44,498 nucleotides of DNA, taken from NCBI GenBank assembly GCA_947164155.1, contig CAMUVS010000001.1, forward strand, positions 1-44,498. Direction: 5' to 3'. Each line of letters opens with the position of its first letter. The stretch's first letter is position 1. Made by a program: the position numbers and the translations under genes. Positions 27,274-37,260 of the stretch are shown here, piece after piece. The DNA is from an uncultured Caryophanales bacterium. GTDB taxonomy: Bacteria; Bacillota_I; Bacilli_A; RFN20; CAG-826. The notes beneath the pieces are model-generated. The model was given only the letters and a program-made list of their open reading frames with translations. It had not been told where the DNA came from and made no database searches.

Positions 27274-29353
27274 GGTTCAATAGCTCCATAATATATTCTG
27301 GCGTTGCTGGGATATCATGCACCTTGCGACCGATTGCTTGCTCTAAAGCAAGAGCAAAAGCAGGGGCCCCACCAACAAAAGTTAATTCTCCAGCACCTTT
27401 AGCGCCAAAAGCTCCATATTTAAATGGGTTATCAATTAATTCAGTTTCCATATTTGGTAAGTCCATTGTGGTTGGAATTGAATAATCCGCTAAAGTCTTT
27501 TGTTTAAACATGCCGTTTTCTGCAACTTCTTTTTCTAAATAAGCCCAGCCTAAAGCTTGTGCTAAGCCACCATCAGCCTGACCCATAAGAATTCTTTCAT
27601 CAATCGCATGACCAACATCATAAGTTGACCAGCATCCTTCAATTTTTACTTCGTAAGTAATTGGATCAACAGATACTTCAACGACATTAACACCCCAGGC
27701 ATAGCCAGGATAAGCATCACCTTGCATCTTTGCTTCATCCCATTTGATATAACTTGGCCCAACATATGGTTCAATGATTTCTTGCTCTTCTCCATCTTTC
27801 CAAATTTGTTTCAAGTGAGCAGCAGCTTTGGCCGCTAATCCACCAACAATAATAATGGTTCTACTAGCGGCAGTTGGCCCAGTAGATAAAGTTTCATTAG
27901 TGTCAGGAGCGTCATAAATTACATGATCTTCAGGTATTTCTAATGTATCAGAAACGATACGTTTTAAAGTTGTTCTATTGCCTTGACCAAAATCAACTTG
28001 GGAAGTATAGAAAGTAACAATCCCGTTTTTATCTTTTTTAATTCTTAATTGGGCTTTAATTAAATCGGATTCTCCACTCCCAGTAAATCCACATCCATGT
28101 AAGAACATTGATAAGCCAATGCCTCTAAAGGATTTGTCTTTCGCGTAGAGTTTAACTTTATGCTTATAATCGCTCATCTCCATCGCCTTATCCGCTAATT
28201 CTTTTAAAACGATTGGATCTCTAAATAATCCAGAAGTAGAAGTGACATCACCTTGTTTAACAAGGTATCTCATTCTTAATTCCATGCGGTCGACTTTTAA
28301 ATAGTCCGCTAAATGGTTAATAAATAATTCAAAAGCAAATATTGATTGAGGAGAACCAAATCCTCTAAAAGCAGCACTTGGAACCTTATTAGTGCAATAT
28401 GCATCTCCAGAGATATCGACATTTTCAAATGTATAGACATCAGTAGCAGCGATTAATGCACGTGATAAAACAACCATGGAACAGCCAATATACGCTCCTC
28501 CATCAATACCTACATGAATCTTCACACCGATAATATTGTTTTTAGCGTCCATATAAGCAGAAATTTTGGTCTTAGAAGGATGACGTTTAGTGGTGTATGT
28601 AATATCTTCTTTACGGTCGAAGAACATTTTGATTGGTTTTTTAACTTTCACAATCGCGGTAGCAAGTTGAGCGGCCATTAAGGATGGATAATGTTCTTTC
28701 CCTCCAAAGGCTCCACCTACTGCAGGTTGAATAACTCTAACATCACTTTCCTTGCAACCTAATGTTCTAACAATCGCCTTATGGATATAGAAAGGACATT
28801 GCATTGAAGCTTTAACCACAATTTGGTTATTTTCCATATACATAAGCATTGCTTGAGGCTCTAAATAGACTTGTTCTTGGTATCCAGTAGTGAATTCTTC
28901 AGTAAATACTTTTTTCGCATTTTTAAATTTAGAAACATCACCTTTAGTGAATTCTTTATGAACATAAGAGTTCTTCATTTCAAAAACTGGTTCAAGTTCT
29001 TCGTATTCCCCTTTACATAAAGAGGCTAAATATAAACACATCCCTTTATCAGGACCAACAATTAAACCAATGGCTTCACCAATATAATTAACTTTTTTAT
29101 CAGCAAAGACTGGCCAATCAGAAGCGATAATATTCACAATGTTCTCTTTTACGATATCTTTAGCAGAGATAAAGTAATAATCTTTTGGTAATTTTGGAAC
29201 ATAGATTCCTTTTAATTTTGCGTGTGCTTTCTCGCTTCTAACTTGCACCGCAAAATAGGCATCATCCATCTGGATATCGCCAGTAAAGATAGCTAGACCC
29301 GCCATCTTCTCTTCGTTATCTACTTTTTTAACTGATGTATCAAATTTTTTCAT
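27263..29353 (-). CDS. Molybdenum hydroxylase molybdopterin-binding subunit (set A, xanthine-dehydrogenase-like)
   Basis: PAVGGAFGGKEHYPSLMAAQLA; AAFRGFGSPQSIFAFE; QVDFGQGNRTTL; GAKGAGELTFVG. Confidence 0.92.
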   Translation of the reverse strand: MKKFDTSVKKVDNEEKMAGLAIFTGDIQMDDAYFAVQVRSEKAHAKLKGIYVPKLPKDYYFISAKDIVKENIVNIIASDWPVFADKKVNYIGEAIGLIVGPDKGMCLYLASLCKGEYEELEPVFEMKNSYVHKEFTKGDVSKFKNAKKVFTEEFTTGYQEQVYLEPQAMLMYMENNQIVVKASMQCPFYIHKAIVRTLGCKESDVRVIQPAVGGAFGGKEHYPSLMAAQLATAIVKVKKPIKMFFDRKEDITYTTKRHPSKTKISAYMDAKNNIIGVKIHVGIDGGAYIGCSMVVLSRALIAATDVYTFENVDISGDAYCTNKVPSAAFRGFGSPQSIFAFELFINHLADYLKVDRMELRMRYLVKQGDVTSTSGLFRDPIVLKELADKAMEMSDYKHKVKLYAKDKSFRGIGLSMFLHGCGFTGSGESDLIKAQLRIKKDKNGIVTFYTSQVDFGQGNRTTLKRIVSDTLEIPEDHVIYDAPDTNETLSTGPTAASRTIIIVGGLAAKAAAHLKQIWKDGEEQEIIEPYVGPSYIKWDEAKMQGDAYPGYAWGVNVVEVSVDPITYEVKIEGCWSTYDVGHAIDERILMGQADGGLAQALGWAYLEKEVAENGMFKQKTLADYSIPTTMDLPNMETELIDNPFKYGAFGAKGAGELTFVGGAPAFALALEQAIGRKVHDIPATPEYIMELLNHEN

Positions 29354-29365
29354 ATTCTTAATATA

Positions 29366-30451
29366 TTAAAACTTAATAGCCTTCACTGGACATTTAGAAG
29401 CACATAATCCACATCTAAAGCATTTAGAAGCATCAAATGTAGGAACTTTAGCTTCATCCATGTTAATGGCAAAGTATGGACAATTTCTCATACATAAACC
29501 ACAATGGGTGCATTTTGCTTTTTCTACACAAGGCAATTCATGTTCATAAGTCACTTTATTTGTTAAGTGAGTATCAATGACATCTTGAACAGATTTAAAG
29601 CCGTATTTTTCTAACTCTTTTGGCAAGTCTGCAAGAACTTTAGCGTATAGTTCTTTTCCTCTTAGCATTGGAGCAGAAAGCATTCCTACTGCACTTGCTC
29701 CTGCTAATAAGAATTCAATGACATCTTTAGCAGATGCACATCCTCCAACTCCAATTACGGTTAAAGAAGGTTCAGCTTGTTTAATAGTATAGACAGTCGC
29801 TAAAGCTAAAGGCTTAACTACTGGTCCACTCATCCACACAAATCCTTTGTCATTTGAACAAGCCATTTGACGTTTTTCCACATCAATAACCATACTAGGA
29901 CCAAGTGAATTAATAGCAACAACTCCATTAGCACCGTTCTCTTTAATAATATGAGCAAAATGTGCTGGATCTGGAATATGTGGTGAAATCTTCATATAGA
30001 AAGGCTTACTAGTGTGCTTTCTAATAGTTCTTACTACTTCCGCCATTTTTTCATGGTCAGTACCAACATAGTGACAGCTCACTTCAAAAGCATCAGCGAA
30101 TTTATCTAAGACAGGAATAAGTTCTTCCATATCTTCTTTGGTATAACCAACAGAAATAATTAGAGGTGTATCTCCCTTTTTAGCAACTAATTCTGGAAGG
30201 AATTCATTTATCCATTTTTCTTTTGGATATTCAGTCCAGAGTTCACAGTTAAAGATGGCGTTATTTCCTTCTCCAATAATACATGGATGAGGGATATGAG
30301 CGTCTTTAGTGGAAATGGTTTTCGCGACTAATGCACCTAAGCCTTGTTCTTTAAGCCAAAGCATCTTTTCAGCATCACCAACAAGAGGGCCTGCTGCTGG
30401 CATAAGTGGGTTTTTAAGAACTAAACCATCAAATTTTGTAGATAGATCCAT
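29366..30451 (-). CDS. PreA-like dihydropyrimidine/dihydroorotate dehydrogenase-family oxidoreductase with C-terminal 2x[4Fe-4S]
   Basis: MDLSTKFDGLVLKNPLMPAAGPLVGD; CTHCGLCMRNCPYFAI...CFRCGLCASKCPVKAI. Start moved from 30478 to 30451 because AAAGGAG precedes this ATG. Confidence 0.85.
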   Translation of the reverse strand: MDLSTKFDGLVLKNPLMPAAGPLVGDAEKMLWLKEQGLGALVAKTISTKDAHIPHPCIIGEGNNAIFNCELWTEYPKEKWINEFLPELVAKKGDTPLIISVGYTKEDMEELIPVLDKFADAFEVSCHYVGTDHEKMAEVVRTIRKHTSKPFYMKISPHIPDPAHFAHIIKENGANGVVAINSLGPSMVIDVEKRQMACSNDKGFVWMSGPVVKPLALATVYTIKQAEPSLTVIGVGGCASAKDVIEFLLAGASAVGMLSAPMLRGKELYAKVLADLPKELEKYGFKSVQDVIDTHLTNKVTYEHELPCVEKAKCTHCGLCMRNCPYFAINMDEAKVPTFDASKCFRCGLCASKCPVKAIKF

Positions 30452-30453
30452 AA

Positions 30454-31752
30454 TTATTTCTCCTTTACTCTTTTCCAAAGAGTGTCACTATATTTTCGTG
30501 CTTCTTTTAATTCGTTTTTCACTTTCAAAGAAACTAATTCGCCTGATTTCACTAAGCGTTTCCCGTCAACATAAACATCATTAGGTCTAAAGTTAGGGAA
30601 TAAGCCATAGAATATATGACCAAACGCGTTACCACTATTCATTTCAGTAAATGGGGTGTAGTTCACTAACATAAAATCAGAGACATAATCTTTTTTAATT
30701 TTTCCTAATTTGATTCCAAGTCTACGTGAAGTATATTCATATGCATTATTAATCATCTTGGCGATATGTCCGATATTTAAAGCAGTTGGAGATTCATTTT
30801 TTAAATGAGTAAGATACATCGCATTTTGATATTCAATCGCCATTGAGCTAGATAAGCCGTCATTACCAATCATCACTGGAATATCTTTCTCTAAGAATTT
30901 CTTAATATCAGTAATACCAACGGCATTATTCAAATTACTGGTAGTGTTAACCACCATATAGGCGCCTCTAGATTTCACAATATCTAGTTCTTTGTCAGTT
31001 AGATAAACACCATGAACAATTAAAGAGTCTTTATTAATAAGATGATGCTTATCTAATCTTTCAATAATTGAAGTGTGATATTTCTCTTGGGAGTCAGCTT
31101 CATCCATATCACTTTCCGCTACGTGGATATGAATTGGTATATCTTTTAATTTTCGAGAGACTTTCTTTAAAGTATCTTCGCTTAGTGACATCGAAGCGTG
31201 CATACCAAATAAGCCACTAACGTGAGAAGTATGATATCTATTAGCAAAACTGATGTTTTCTTTAATACATTCATTAACATTATATCGATCACTAGTTTCA
31301 AAACATAAAATGCTTCTTAAGTGTAAGGTGTTATCTAATGCTTTCTTTAAAGAAGTCAAGGAACCTAAAATATCTCTTCCTGAAGCGTGATGGTCAATAA
31401 TTGTAGTCACTCCGTTAAGTAAAAATTCACTTCCAGCAGCAATACCAGAATAATAGGTAATTGGGTTATCGATTTCGCTATCTAACTTCCACCACATCTG
31501 GTCCAAAATTTCTTGGAAGTTTTTAGGATTAAATGGTAAAGCAAGCCCTCTAGCAAAGATGGAATAGATATGAGAATGAGCGCAAACAAAGTTAGGCATT
31601 AATAATTGTCCTTTTCCTTCAATTACTTTATAACCTTTATTTTTGAATTCAGACATCTTGCCAACTTCTTGGACATGTTCATCAAAAACAACATATCCAG
31701 ATTCGATATAGTTCTCGTAATCAAAAATTCTGACATTAATTAAAGCGTTCAT
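30454..31752 (-). CDS. ssnA: SsnA-like amidohydrolase
   Basis: MPNFVCAHSHIYSIFARGLALPFNPKNFQEILDQMWWKLD; IIDHHASG; VMIGNDGLSSSM. Start at 31752 gives a 4-nt ATGA overlap with the upstream gene. Confidence 0.85.
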   Translation of the reverse strand: MNALINVRIFDYENYIESGYVVFDEHVQEVGKMSEFKNKGYKVIEGKGQLLMPNFVCAHSHIYSIFARGLALPFNPKNFQEILDQMWWKLDSEIDNPITYYSGIAAGSEFLLNGVTTIIDHHASGRDILGSLTSLKKALDNTLHLRSILCFETSDRYNVNECIKENISFANRYHTSHVSGLFGMHASMSLSEDTLKKVSRKLKDIPIHIHVAESDMDEADSQEKYHTSIIERLDKHHLINKDSLIVHGVYLTDKELDIVKSRGAYMVVNTTSNLNNAVGITDIKKFLEKDIPVMIGNDGLSSSMAIEYQNAMYLTHLKNESPTALNIGHIAKMINNAYEYTSRRLGIKLGKIKKDYVSDFMLVNYTPFTEMNSGNAFGHIFYGLFPNFRPNDVYVDGKRLVKSGELVSLKVKNELKEARKYSDTLWKRVKEK

Positions 31753-33059
31753 AACCTTTTCATCTCGCATTTCACTAGTCTACCTTTATGTGGGTAGAAT
31801 TTATCGTCTTTTAAAATGAATTTGCCTCTAGCGATTGTGCCAACAATCTTATTAGATAAATGCATTCCTTCATATATTGAATAGTCCGCCACACCGTGAG
31901 GTTTACCCACGACCTGAGGGTCACTAGACATAATCACTAAATCCGCGTAATTTTTAACTTTTATGCCGTTTTTGTACTTAAATCTTTGAATTTTCGCGGT
32001 ATTTTGACACATTTTTTCGATGACTTTTTCACCAAACATTTCATACATTACTAAAAAGCTTGTCTCAATTCCGCCAACTCCTAAAGGATGGCCTTCTAAA
32101 AGTGGATGAGACTCTTTATCACTTTTATTAAATGAGCAATGGTCAGTGCCGATAGAGCAAATATAATCAAAATATTTACACATCTTTCTTCTCTCTACTT
32201 CACTTCTTAAAGGAGGAGCGAAAGTATATAAATATCCGTTGTCTTTTTTAAGGACTTCGTTATTAAAGGCAAAGTATTGAGGACATGATTCAATGAAAAT
32301 ATTTTTGCCTATATAGTTTTTGTATTTATTAACGATTTTTTCTAAAGTAAATCCACTAGAGCAATGCACCATATATAAGTGGCCTTTAGTTTTGACCGCC
32401 ATCTCGCATAATTTAAGAGCTTCTGAAGTTTCCGCTTCGCTACATCTAGCAATTGGCAAATCTTTATAAGTTAATTTTTTATCGTGTTTAATCATCTCAT
32501 CATTTTCAATATGAGCGCACACCACAAACTTATATTTTCTAGATAGTTTTAAAAGTTTTTTGATATCTTCATCATAAGTTCTACGATGAGTCTCAGAATA
32601 AGTAGTGAATAGTTTCACTGTATTCATTCCAAGCTCTTTCATCTTTAAAACATATTCTTTTAAATCGCCGTCAGGCTCTTTAATACAGGCGTGGAAATGA
32701 TAATCAACATTACAGCCTTTAGCTTCTTCTAATCGTCTATTATAAGTTTCCACTAATTCTTTAGCGTTCCTACTTGGATCTAAGAAATCCACTATCGTGG
32801 TTACTCCGCCATAGGCTGCAGTTTTACTTCCGGCAATGAAGTCGTCTCGACTAGTAATAGTTCCACAATATAAAGCAAAATGAACATGAGGATCGATAAA
32901 TCCTGGTAAGATTCGATTATGATGAACGTCAACTACTCTAGAAGCGCTTGGAGTGTCTACTCCAATATAAGAAATGCGCTCACCAGAAATACCGATATTC
33001 ACTTTCTGAAATCGTCCGTTTATATAAGCAAAACCATTTACTAATAGTAAGTCGAGCAT
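31749..33059 (-). CDS. hyuA: Dihydropyrimidinase/hydantoinase-family cyclic amidohydrolase
   Basis: RILPGFIDPHVHFALYCGTITSRDDFIAGSKTAAYGGVTTIVDFLDP; IGTDHCSF. Confidence 0.88.
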   Translation of the reverse strand: MLDLLLVNGFAYINGRFQKVNIGISGERISYIGVDTPSASRVVDVHHNRILPGFIDPHVHFALYCGTITSRDDFIAGSKTAAYGGVTTIVDFLDPSRNAKELVETYNRRLEEAKGCNVDYHFHACIKEPDGDLKEYVLKMKELGMNTVKLFTTYSETHRRTYDEDIKKLLKLSRKYKFVVCAHIENDEMIKHDKKLTYKDLPIARCSEAETSEALKLCEMAVKTKGHLYMVHCSSGFTLEKIVNKYKNYIGKNIFIESCPQYFAFNNEVLKKDNGYLYTFAPPLRSEVERRKMCKYFDYICSIGTDHCSFNKSDKESHPLLEGHPLGVGGIETSFLVMYEMFGEKVIEKMCQNTAKIQRFKYKNGIKVKNYADLVIMSSDPQVVGKPHGVADYSIYEGMHLSNKIVGTIARGKFILKDDKFYPHKGRLVKCEMKRL

Positions 33060-33060
33060 A

Positions 33061-35388
33061 TTATTTTTTTAATTCTTTAAGTCCTTTTAAGATCTTTTCT
33101 GGAGTAATTGGAAGAGTGTGGACTCTAACTCCAGTAGCGTTATAAATCGCGTTACAAATGACTGCTGGCGGGGTATCAATACCAATTTCACCAACGGACT
33201 TTGCACCAAATGGACCTGTAGGTTCATAAGAATCTGCAAATTCACTTGTTAATTTATGAATTTCTTTATGGGTTGGGATGTGATAACTAAGGAAGTTATT
33301 AGATAATAAATTACCTTTCTTATCGTATTTTACATCTTCGTAACACGCCATACCTAAACCTTGAACAATACCACCTTCAACTTGACCTCTAGCAAGCATT
33401 GGGTTAATGGTGGTGCCACAATCAGTCACAGTGACATAATTTAAAACTTCATATTCGCCAGTTTCTAAATCCACTTCTACTTCCGCATAGGCTGCCATAA
33501 ATGGAGGCGGAGAAACGTGACCAAAATAAGATTCAGTCACACTAGCTTGATGTAAGTTCTTGTTATATAACCATTGAACCGATAAATCATATAAGGAGAC
33601 GGTCTTATCTTTACTTGTAAAGATCTTACCATCAAATTCAACATTTTCAGGTTTTTCTCCGAGATATTCTGCTGCTTCTTTAATAAGTCTTTCTCTCATC
33701 TTAATTGCCGCTCTCCATGCTGCATTACCACTAATATAGGTGGTAGAGGAAGCATAAGCGCCACAATCAAATGGAGTTAAGTCTGTATCCGAAGAATAGA
33801 CCAAAATATTATCCACTGAGGTTTGTAATTCTTCAGCGACGATTTGGGCAATTAAAGTATCACTACCTTGACCAATATCAGTGGCTCCAACAGTAACGTT
33901 ATAGCTACCGCCATCATTGAGTTTAATAGAACAGCTACCCATATCCATAAATGGAATACCACTACCTTGCATAGCAATAGCCATGCCGTATCCTCTAACT
34001 TTAGTGTCGCTAACTTTCACTCTTGGCCAATTTTTATTCCAGTTAATTAATTCCGCACCACGCTTAATACAATATGGAAGTTTACAAGATTCCATAATCA
34101 TCGCAGTACCTTTAGTACCTTCACCCATAATCTCAAAGATTGGGGAAGTTTCTTTTTCTTTCATGGAGTTCTTTTCACGGATTTCTTTTGGATCCATGCC
34201 AAGTTTTTCCGCTAGGATATCGATTGTGGACTCTAAAGCATAGTTGCCTTGAATCGCACCGTATCCTCGATATGCTCCGGCTGGTACGTGATTAGTGTAA
34301 ACCACTCTTCCACCAAATCTCACCGCATCAACTTTATTATATAAAGGTAAAACTTTACTACCGACAATCATAAAGACGGTTAAAGCATGCTCTCCATAAG
34401 CACCAGTGTCACTTAAAGAACGACAATCAATCGCATTGATTCGACCATCTTTCATCGCTCCAATTCTCATTTGAATACGCATTGGGTGACGAGTGTAAGA
34501 TGCCCCAAAGACTTCTTCTCTGGTATAAACTAATTTAGAAGGTAATCCTGTTTTTAATGTCGTTAAAGCACAGAACATTTCTCCGTGGAACGCTTGTTTT
34601 CCACCAAAGCCACCACCAACACGAGGTTTAATAAATCTAATTTTAGAAACTGGTAAACCTAAAGTGGTTGCCATAATTCTTCTCATATGGAATGGAGTTT
34701 GAGTAGAAGAATAAATGACTAAACGATTATGCATATCAAGTCTAGCGTTACTAGAGTGAGTCTCTAACATCGCATGAGCTTGGGCTTGAGTATAAAATGT
34801 TTCATCTACTACAACATCAGATTTAGCAAGTTCTTTTTCTACATCACCAACATGCATCTCGTAACTAGCTGCGACATTCTTTTTAGGATCAAATCCAATT
34901 GGGAACATCTCTTTAATGCCGTCTTCTGGATGGATAACTGATTTATTTTCATAAGCAGTTTCAAAATCTAAAACAGGTTCTAAAACTTCATATTCGACTT
35001 TGATTAATTTAAGAGCGTCTTCAGCGACTCTTTCATCAATGGCCGCGACCATTGCTACTTCATCGCCTACGTATCTTACATATTCATCTAAAATGAACTT
35101 ATCATGTGGAGATGGTTCTGGATAGCCTTGTCCTGCTCTAGAAAAGGAGACATGAGGGACATCTTTATAAGTAAGAACTAACGCTACTCCATTTAATTTT
35201 TGAGCTTCACTCACATCAATAGATTTAATATGAGCAAAAGCGTGAGGAGATCTTAAAATCTTAATCACTAAAGAATTTTGTTCGGCTAAATCATCAGTAT
35301 ATTTGCCTTTACCTTGCATTAAGGCTTTGCCATCAAGGGAATGAGTTTTGTTATTAACAACTTTCATATTTTTCTTATCGATAGCCAT
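33061..35388 (-). CDS. Molybdenum hydroxylase molybdopterin-binding subunit (set B)
   Basis: PRVGGGFGGKQAFHGEMFCALT; GAYRGYGAIQGNYALE; GATDIGQGSDTLIAQ; GPFGAKSVGEIGIDTPPAV. Confidence 0.93.
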   Translation of the reverse strand: MAIDKKNMKVVNNKTHSLDGKALMQGKGKYTDDLAEQNSLVIKILRSPHAFAHIKSIDVSEAQKLNGVALVLTYKDVPHVSFSRAGQGYPEPSPHDKFILDEYVRYVGDEVAMVAAIDERVAEDALKLIKVEYEVLEPVLDFETAYENKSVIHPEDGIKEMFPIGFDPKKNVAASYEMHVGDVEKELAKSDVVVDETFYTQAQAHAMLETHSSNARLDMHNRLVIYSSTQTPFHMRRIMATTLGLPVSKIRFIKPRVGGGFGGKQAFHGEMFCALTTLKTGLPSKLVYTREEVFGASYTRHPMRIQMRIGAMKDGRINAIDCRSLSDTGAYGEHALTVFMIVGSKVLPLYNKVDAVRFGGRVVYTNHVPAGAYRGYGAIQGNYALESTIDILAEKLGMDPKEIREKNSMKEKETSPIFEIMGEGTKGTAMIMESCKLPYCIKRGAELINWNKNWPRVKVSDTKVRGYGMAIAMQGSGIPFMDMGSCSIKLNDGGSYNVTVGATDIGQGSDTLIAQIVAEELQTSVDNILVYSSDTDLTPFDCGAYASSTTYISGNAAWRAAIKMRERLIKEAAEYLGEKPENVEFDGKIFTSKDKTVSLYDLSVQWLYNKNLHQASVTESYFGHVSPPPFMAAYAEVEVDLETGEYEVLNYVTVTDCGTTINPMLARGQVEGGIVQGLGMACYEDVKYDKKGNLLSNNFLSYHIPTHKEIHKLTSEFADSYEPTGPFGAKSVGEIGIDTPPAVICNAIYNATGVRVHTLPITPEKILKGLKELKK

Positions 35389-35390
35389 AA

Positions 35391-35840
35391 TTATTCCTCC
35401 TTAAGGTAGGCCTTAATAGCTTTTAATTGGCTATGAAGTCCACTGCAGCGGCATAAATTGCCAACGATATAATCATTAATTTGTTCATCAGTTGGATTTT
35501 TAATATTTTTCTTTAAAGCATAAACCACTAAAGCGTATCCAACATTACAGAAACCACATTGATCCGCTCCTTCTTCTGCGAAATGATAAGCGATTTTAGC
35601 AGCTTCTTCTTGTATACCTTCTATGGTAGTGACGTGTTTATTCTCAATAGAGGCAGTAAGAACACTACAAGACATTACTGGTTTTCCTTCTAATAGAAGA
35701 GTACAACTACCGCAAGTAGATTCATTACAACCAACTTTAACAGATTTAATTCCATGACTTCTTAAGGTCTCGGATAAATATTCATCTGGTCTTACATCAT
35801 ATGACACTAAAGTGTCATTTAAATAAAATTTCACTAACAT
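35391..35840 (-). CDS. Molybdenum hydroxylase [2Fe-2S] subunit (set B)
   Basis: VGCNESTCGSCTLLLEGKPVMSCSVL; DQCGFCNVGYALVVYAL; VGNLCRCSGLHSQL. Confidence 0.95.
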   Translation of the reverse strand: MLVKFYLNDTLVSYDVRPDEYLSETLRSHGIKSVKVGCNESTCGSCTLLLEGKPVMSCSVLTASIENKHVTTIEGIQEEAAKIAYHFAEEGADQCGFCNVGYALVVYALKKNIKNPTDEQINDYIVGNLCRCSGLHSQLKAIKAYLKEE

Positions 35841-36622
35841 TATTTATTGACCTCCTCAAGTCCTCTTCTCACGTAGACTTTTGCTAAGTCAACACGATAC
35901 TCTTTAGAGGCATCTTTATTATCCATGAAGGAAAGTTCTTCAACCGCTAATTCAGCAGCGTGAGCAAAATCTTTACCTCCATTATTTAAATATTCCATCG
36001 CTTTATAGCTTCTAGCGGCGACCATTGGTCTAGCGCCAACTACGACGCGATATTCTTTATTAACTTTAGCGACTGCAATATTCACAATTGGGAAATCTAA
36101 GGCGGTAGTTTTTACTTTCTTGAAGTAACCTTTTCCTTCGCCCTTTTTAATATGAATAGCCACTAAGATAGCGTTTAATTTGCCTTTATAGTTTAAGTAT
36201 TCTTCTAAGTTCATTTTTTGAGCAGGATAGAATTCTAATTCAACATCATAAGGAAGTAATCCAGTAATCACATCAGAGAAAGGATATCTTCCCATGATTG
36301 ATCCTCCAATAGTAGCGAGGTTTCTAAAATTCACTCCCATCACTTCTCTCACTGCGAATGCAGGTGCGCCCGCGAATAAAAAAGAAACGATTTTGGAATC
36401 TTCAAAATCACGTTGAGTAACCATTGACCCAACAACTACTTCATCTTTAGTTTCACTAATCTTATCCAAACCAAGTTTCGATAAATCAATTAAAGAGTCG
36501 TAACTTTGACCCATTTTTTTCATCCAAAGTCCACCAGCGAGAATCGCATTTTTTGGTGAGGCTTGAAGTTTTTGATAAGCATCTTCTAAAGAAGAGGCTC
36601 GGTAGTATTCATTAACTTTCAT
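35840..36622 (-). CDS. Molybdenum hydroxylase FAD-binding subunit (set B)
   Basis: AILAGGLWMKKMG; GVNFRNLATIGGSIMGRYPFSDVITGLLP. Confidence 0.88.
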   Translation of the reverse strand: MKVNEYYRASSLEDAYQKLQASPKNAILAGGLWMKKMGQSYDSLIDLSKLGLDKISETKDEVVVGSMVTQRDFEDSKIVSFLFAGAPAFAVREVMGVNFRNLATIGGSIMGRYPFSDVITGLLPYDVELEFYPAQKMNLEEYLNYKGKLNAILVAIHIKKGEGKGYFKKVKTTALDFPIVNIAVAKVNKEYRVVVGARPMVAARSYKAMEYLNNGGKDFAHAAELAVEELSFMDNKDASKEYRVDLAKVYVRRGLEEVNK

Positions 36623-36632
36623 ACTATCTCCT

Positions 36633-37184
36633 TCATAAAATATTCAAACTAGAAAAATCTAAAATATTATTTAGATTCATACTTATGTTTTTGTCTTCAA
36701 CAACTATTATTTCACATTTTTTGCTGTCGCGAAACATTTTTAGATTATTATCTAATCCAAAATGTAGTAATTCATCTTTATATTTTTTAGATATATAAAG
36801 GGGATGACCTTCTAAATCTCCACATTTTGGATATCGAATTTCTCCTTTTCCCTCTAAGATTTTTTTAAAGGTTTCTTTTTTAATAAAAGGACAATCTCCT
36901 GGGATAACCATAAAGTCGTCTTTAGTCTCTTTTACCCCGGTTAATACACTAGAAAACATTCCTAGTTCATAATCTTTGTTATAAACAAAATCAACATTCT
37001 CTTCTTTTAAAGCTTCTCTAATTTCTTGATCGTATTTCCCAGTGACCACGATGATTCTATTAACAAATGGTCTTACACTTTGGATGGTGTACCAAAGTAA
37101 TGGATGCCCTTTATAATCTAAAAGCATCTTATTAGCGCCCATTCTTGTGGACTTGCCACCGGCTAAGATAATGCATTCCGCCAT
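36633..37184 (-). CDS. MocA/MobA-like nucleotidyltransferase (molybdenum cofactor maturation)
   Basis: MAECIILAGGKSTRMGANKMLLDYKGHPLLWYTI; VIPGDCPFI. Confidence 0.85.
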   Translation of the reverse strand: MAECIILAGGKSTRMGANKMLLDYKGHPLLWYTIQSVRPFVNRIIVVTGKYDQEIREALKEENVDFVYNKDYELGMFSSVLTGVKETKDDFMVIPGDCPFIKKETFKKILEGKGEIRYPKCGDLEGHPLYISKKYKDELLHFGLDNNLKMFRDSKKCEIIVVEDKNISMNLNNILDFSSLNIL

Positions 37185-37219
37185 GAGATAATTATATAAT
37201 TATAATTAGCCTTTTATCA

Positions 37220-37260
37220 ATAAAGACAAACAAAAACAGCCATTTTGGCCATTTTTGTTT
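37220..37260 (-). terminator. Probable terminator downstream of toxin gene
   Basis: AAAAATGGCC-AAAAT-GGCTGTTTTTG on the minus strand. Confidence 0.55.
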
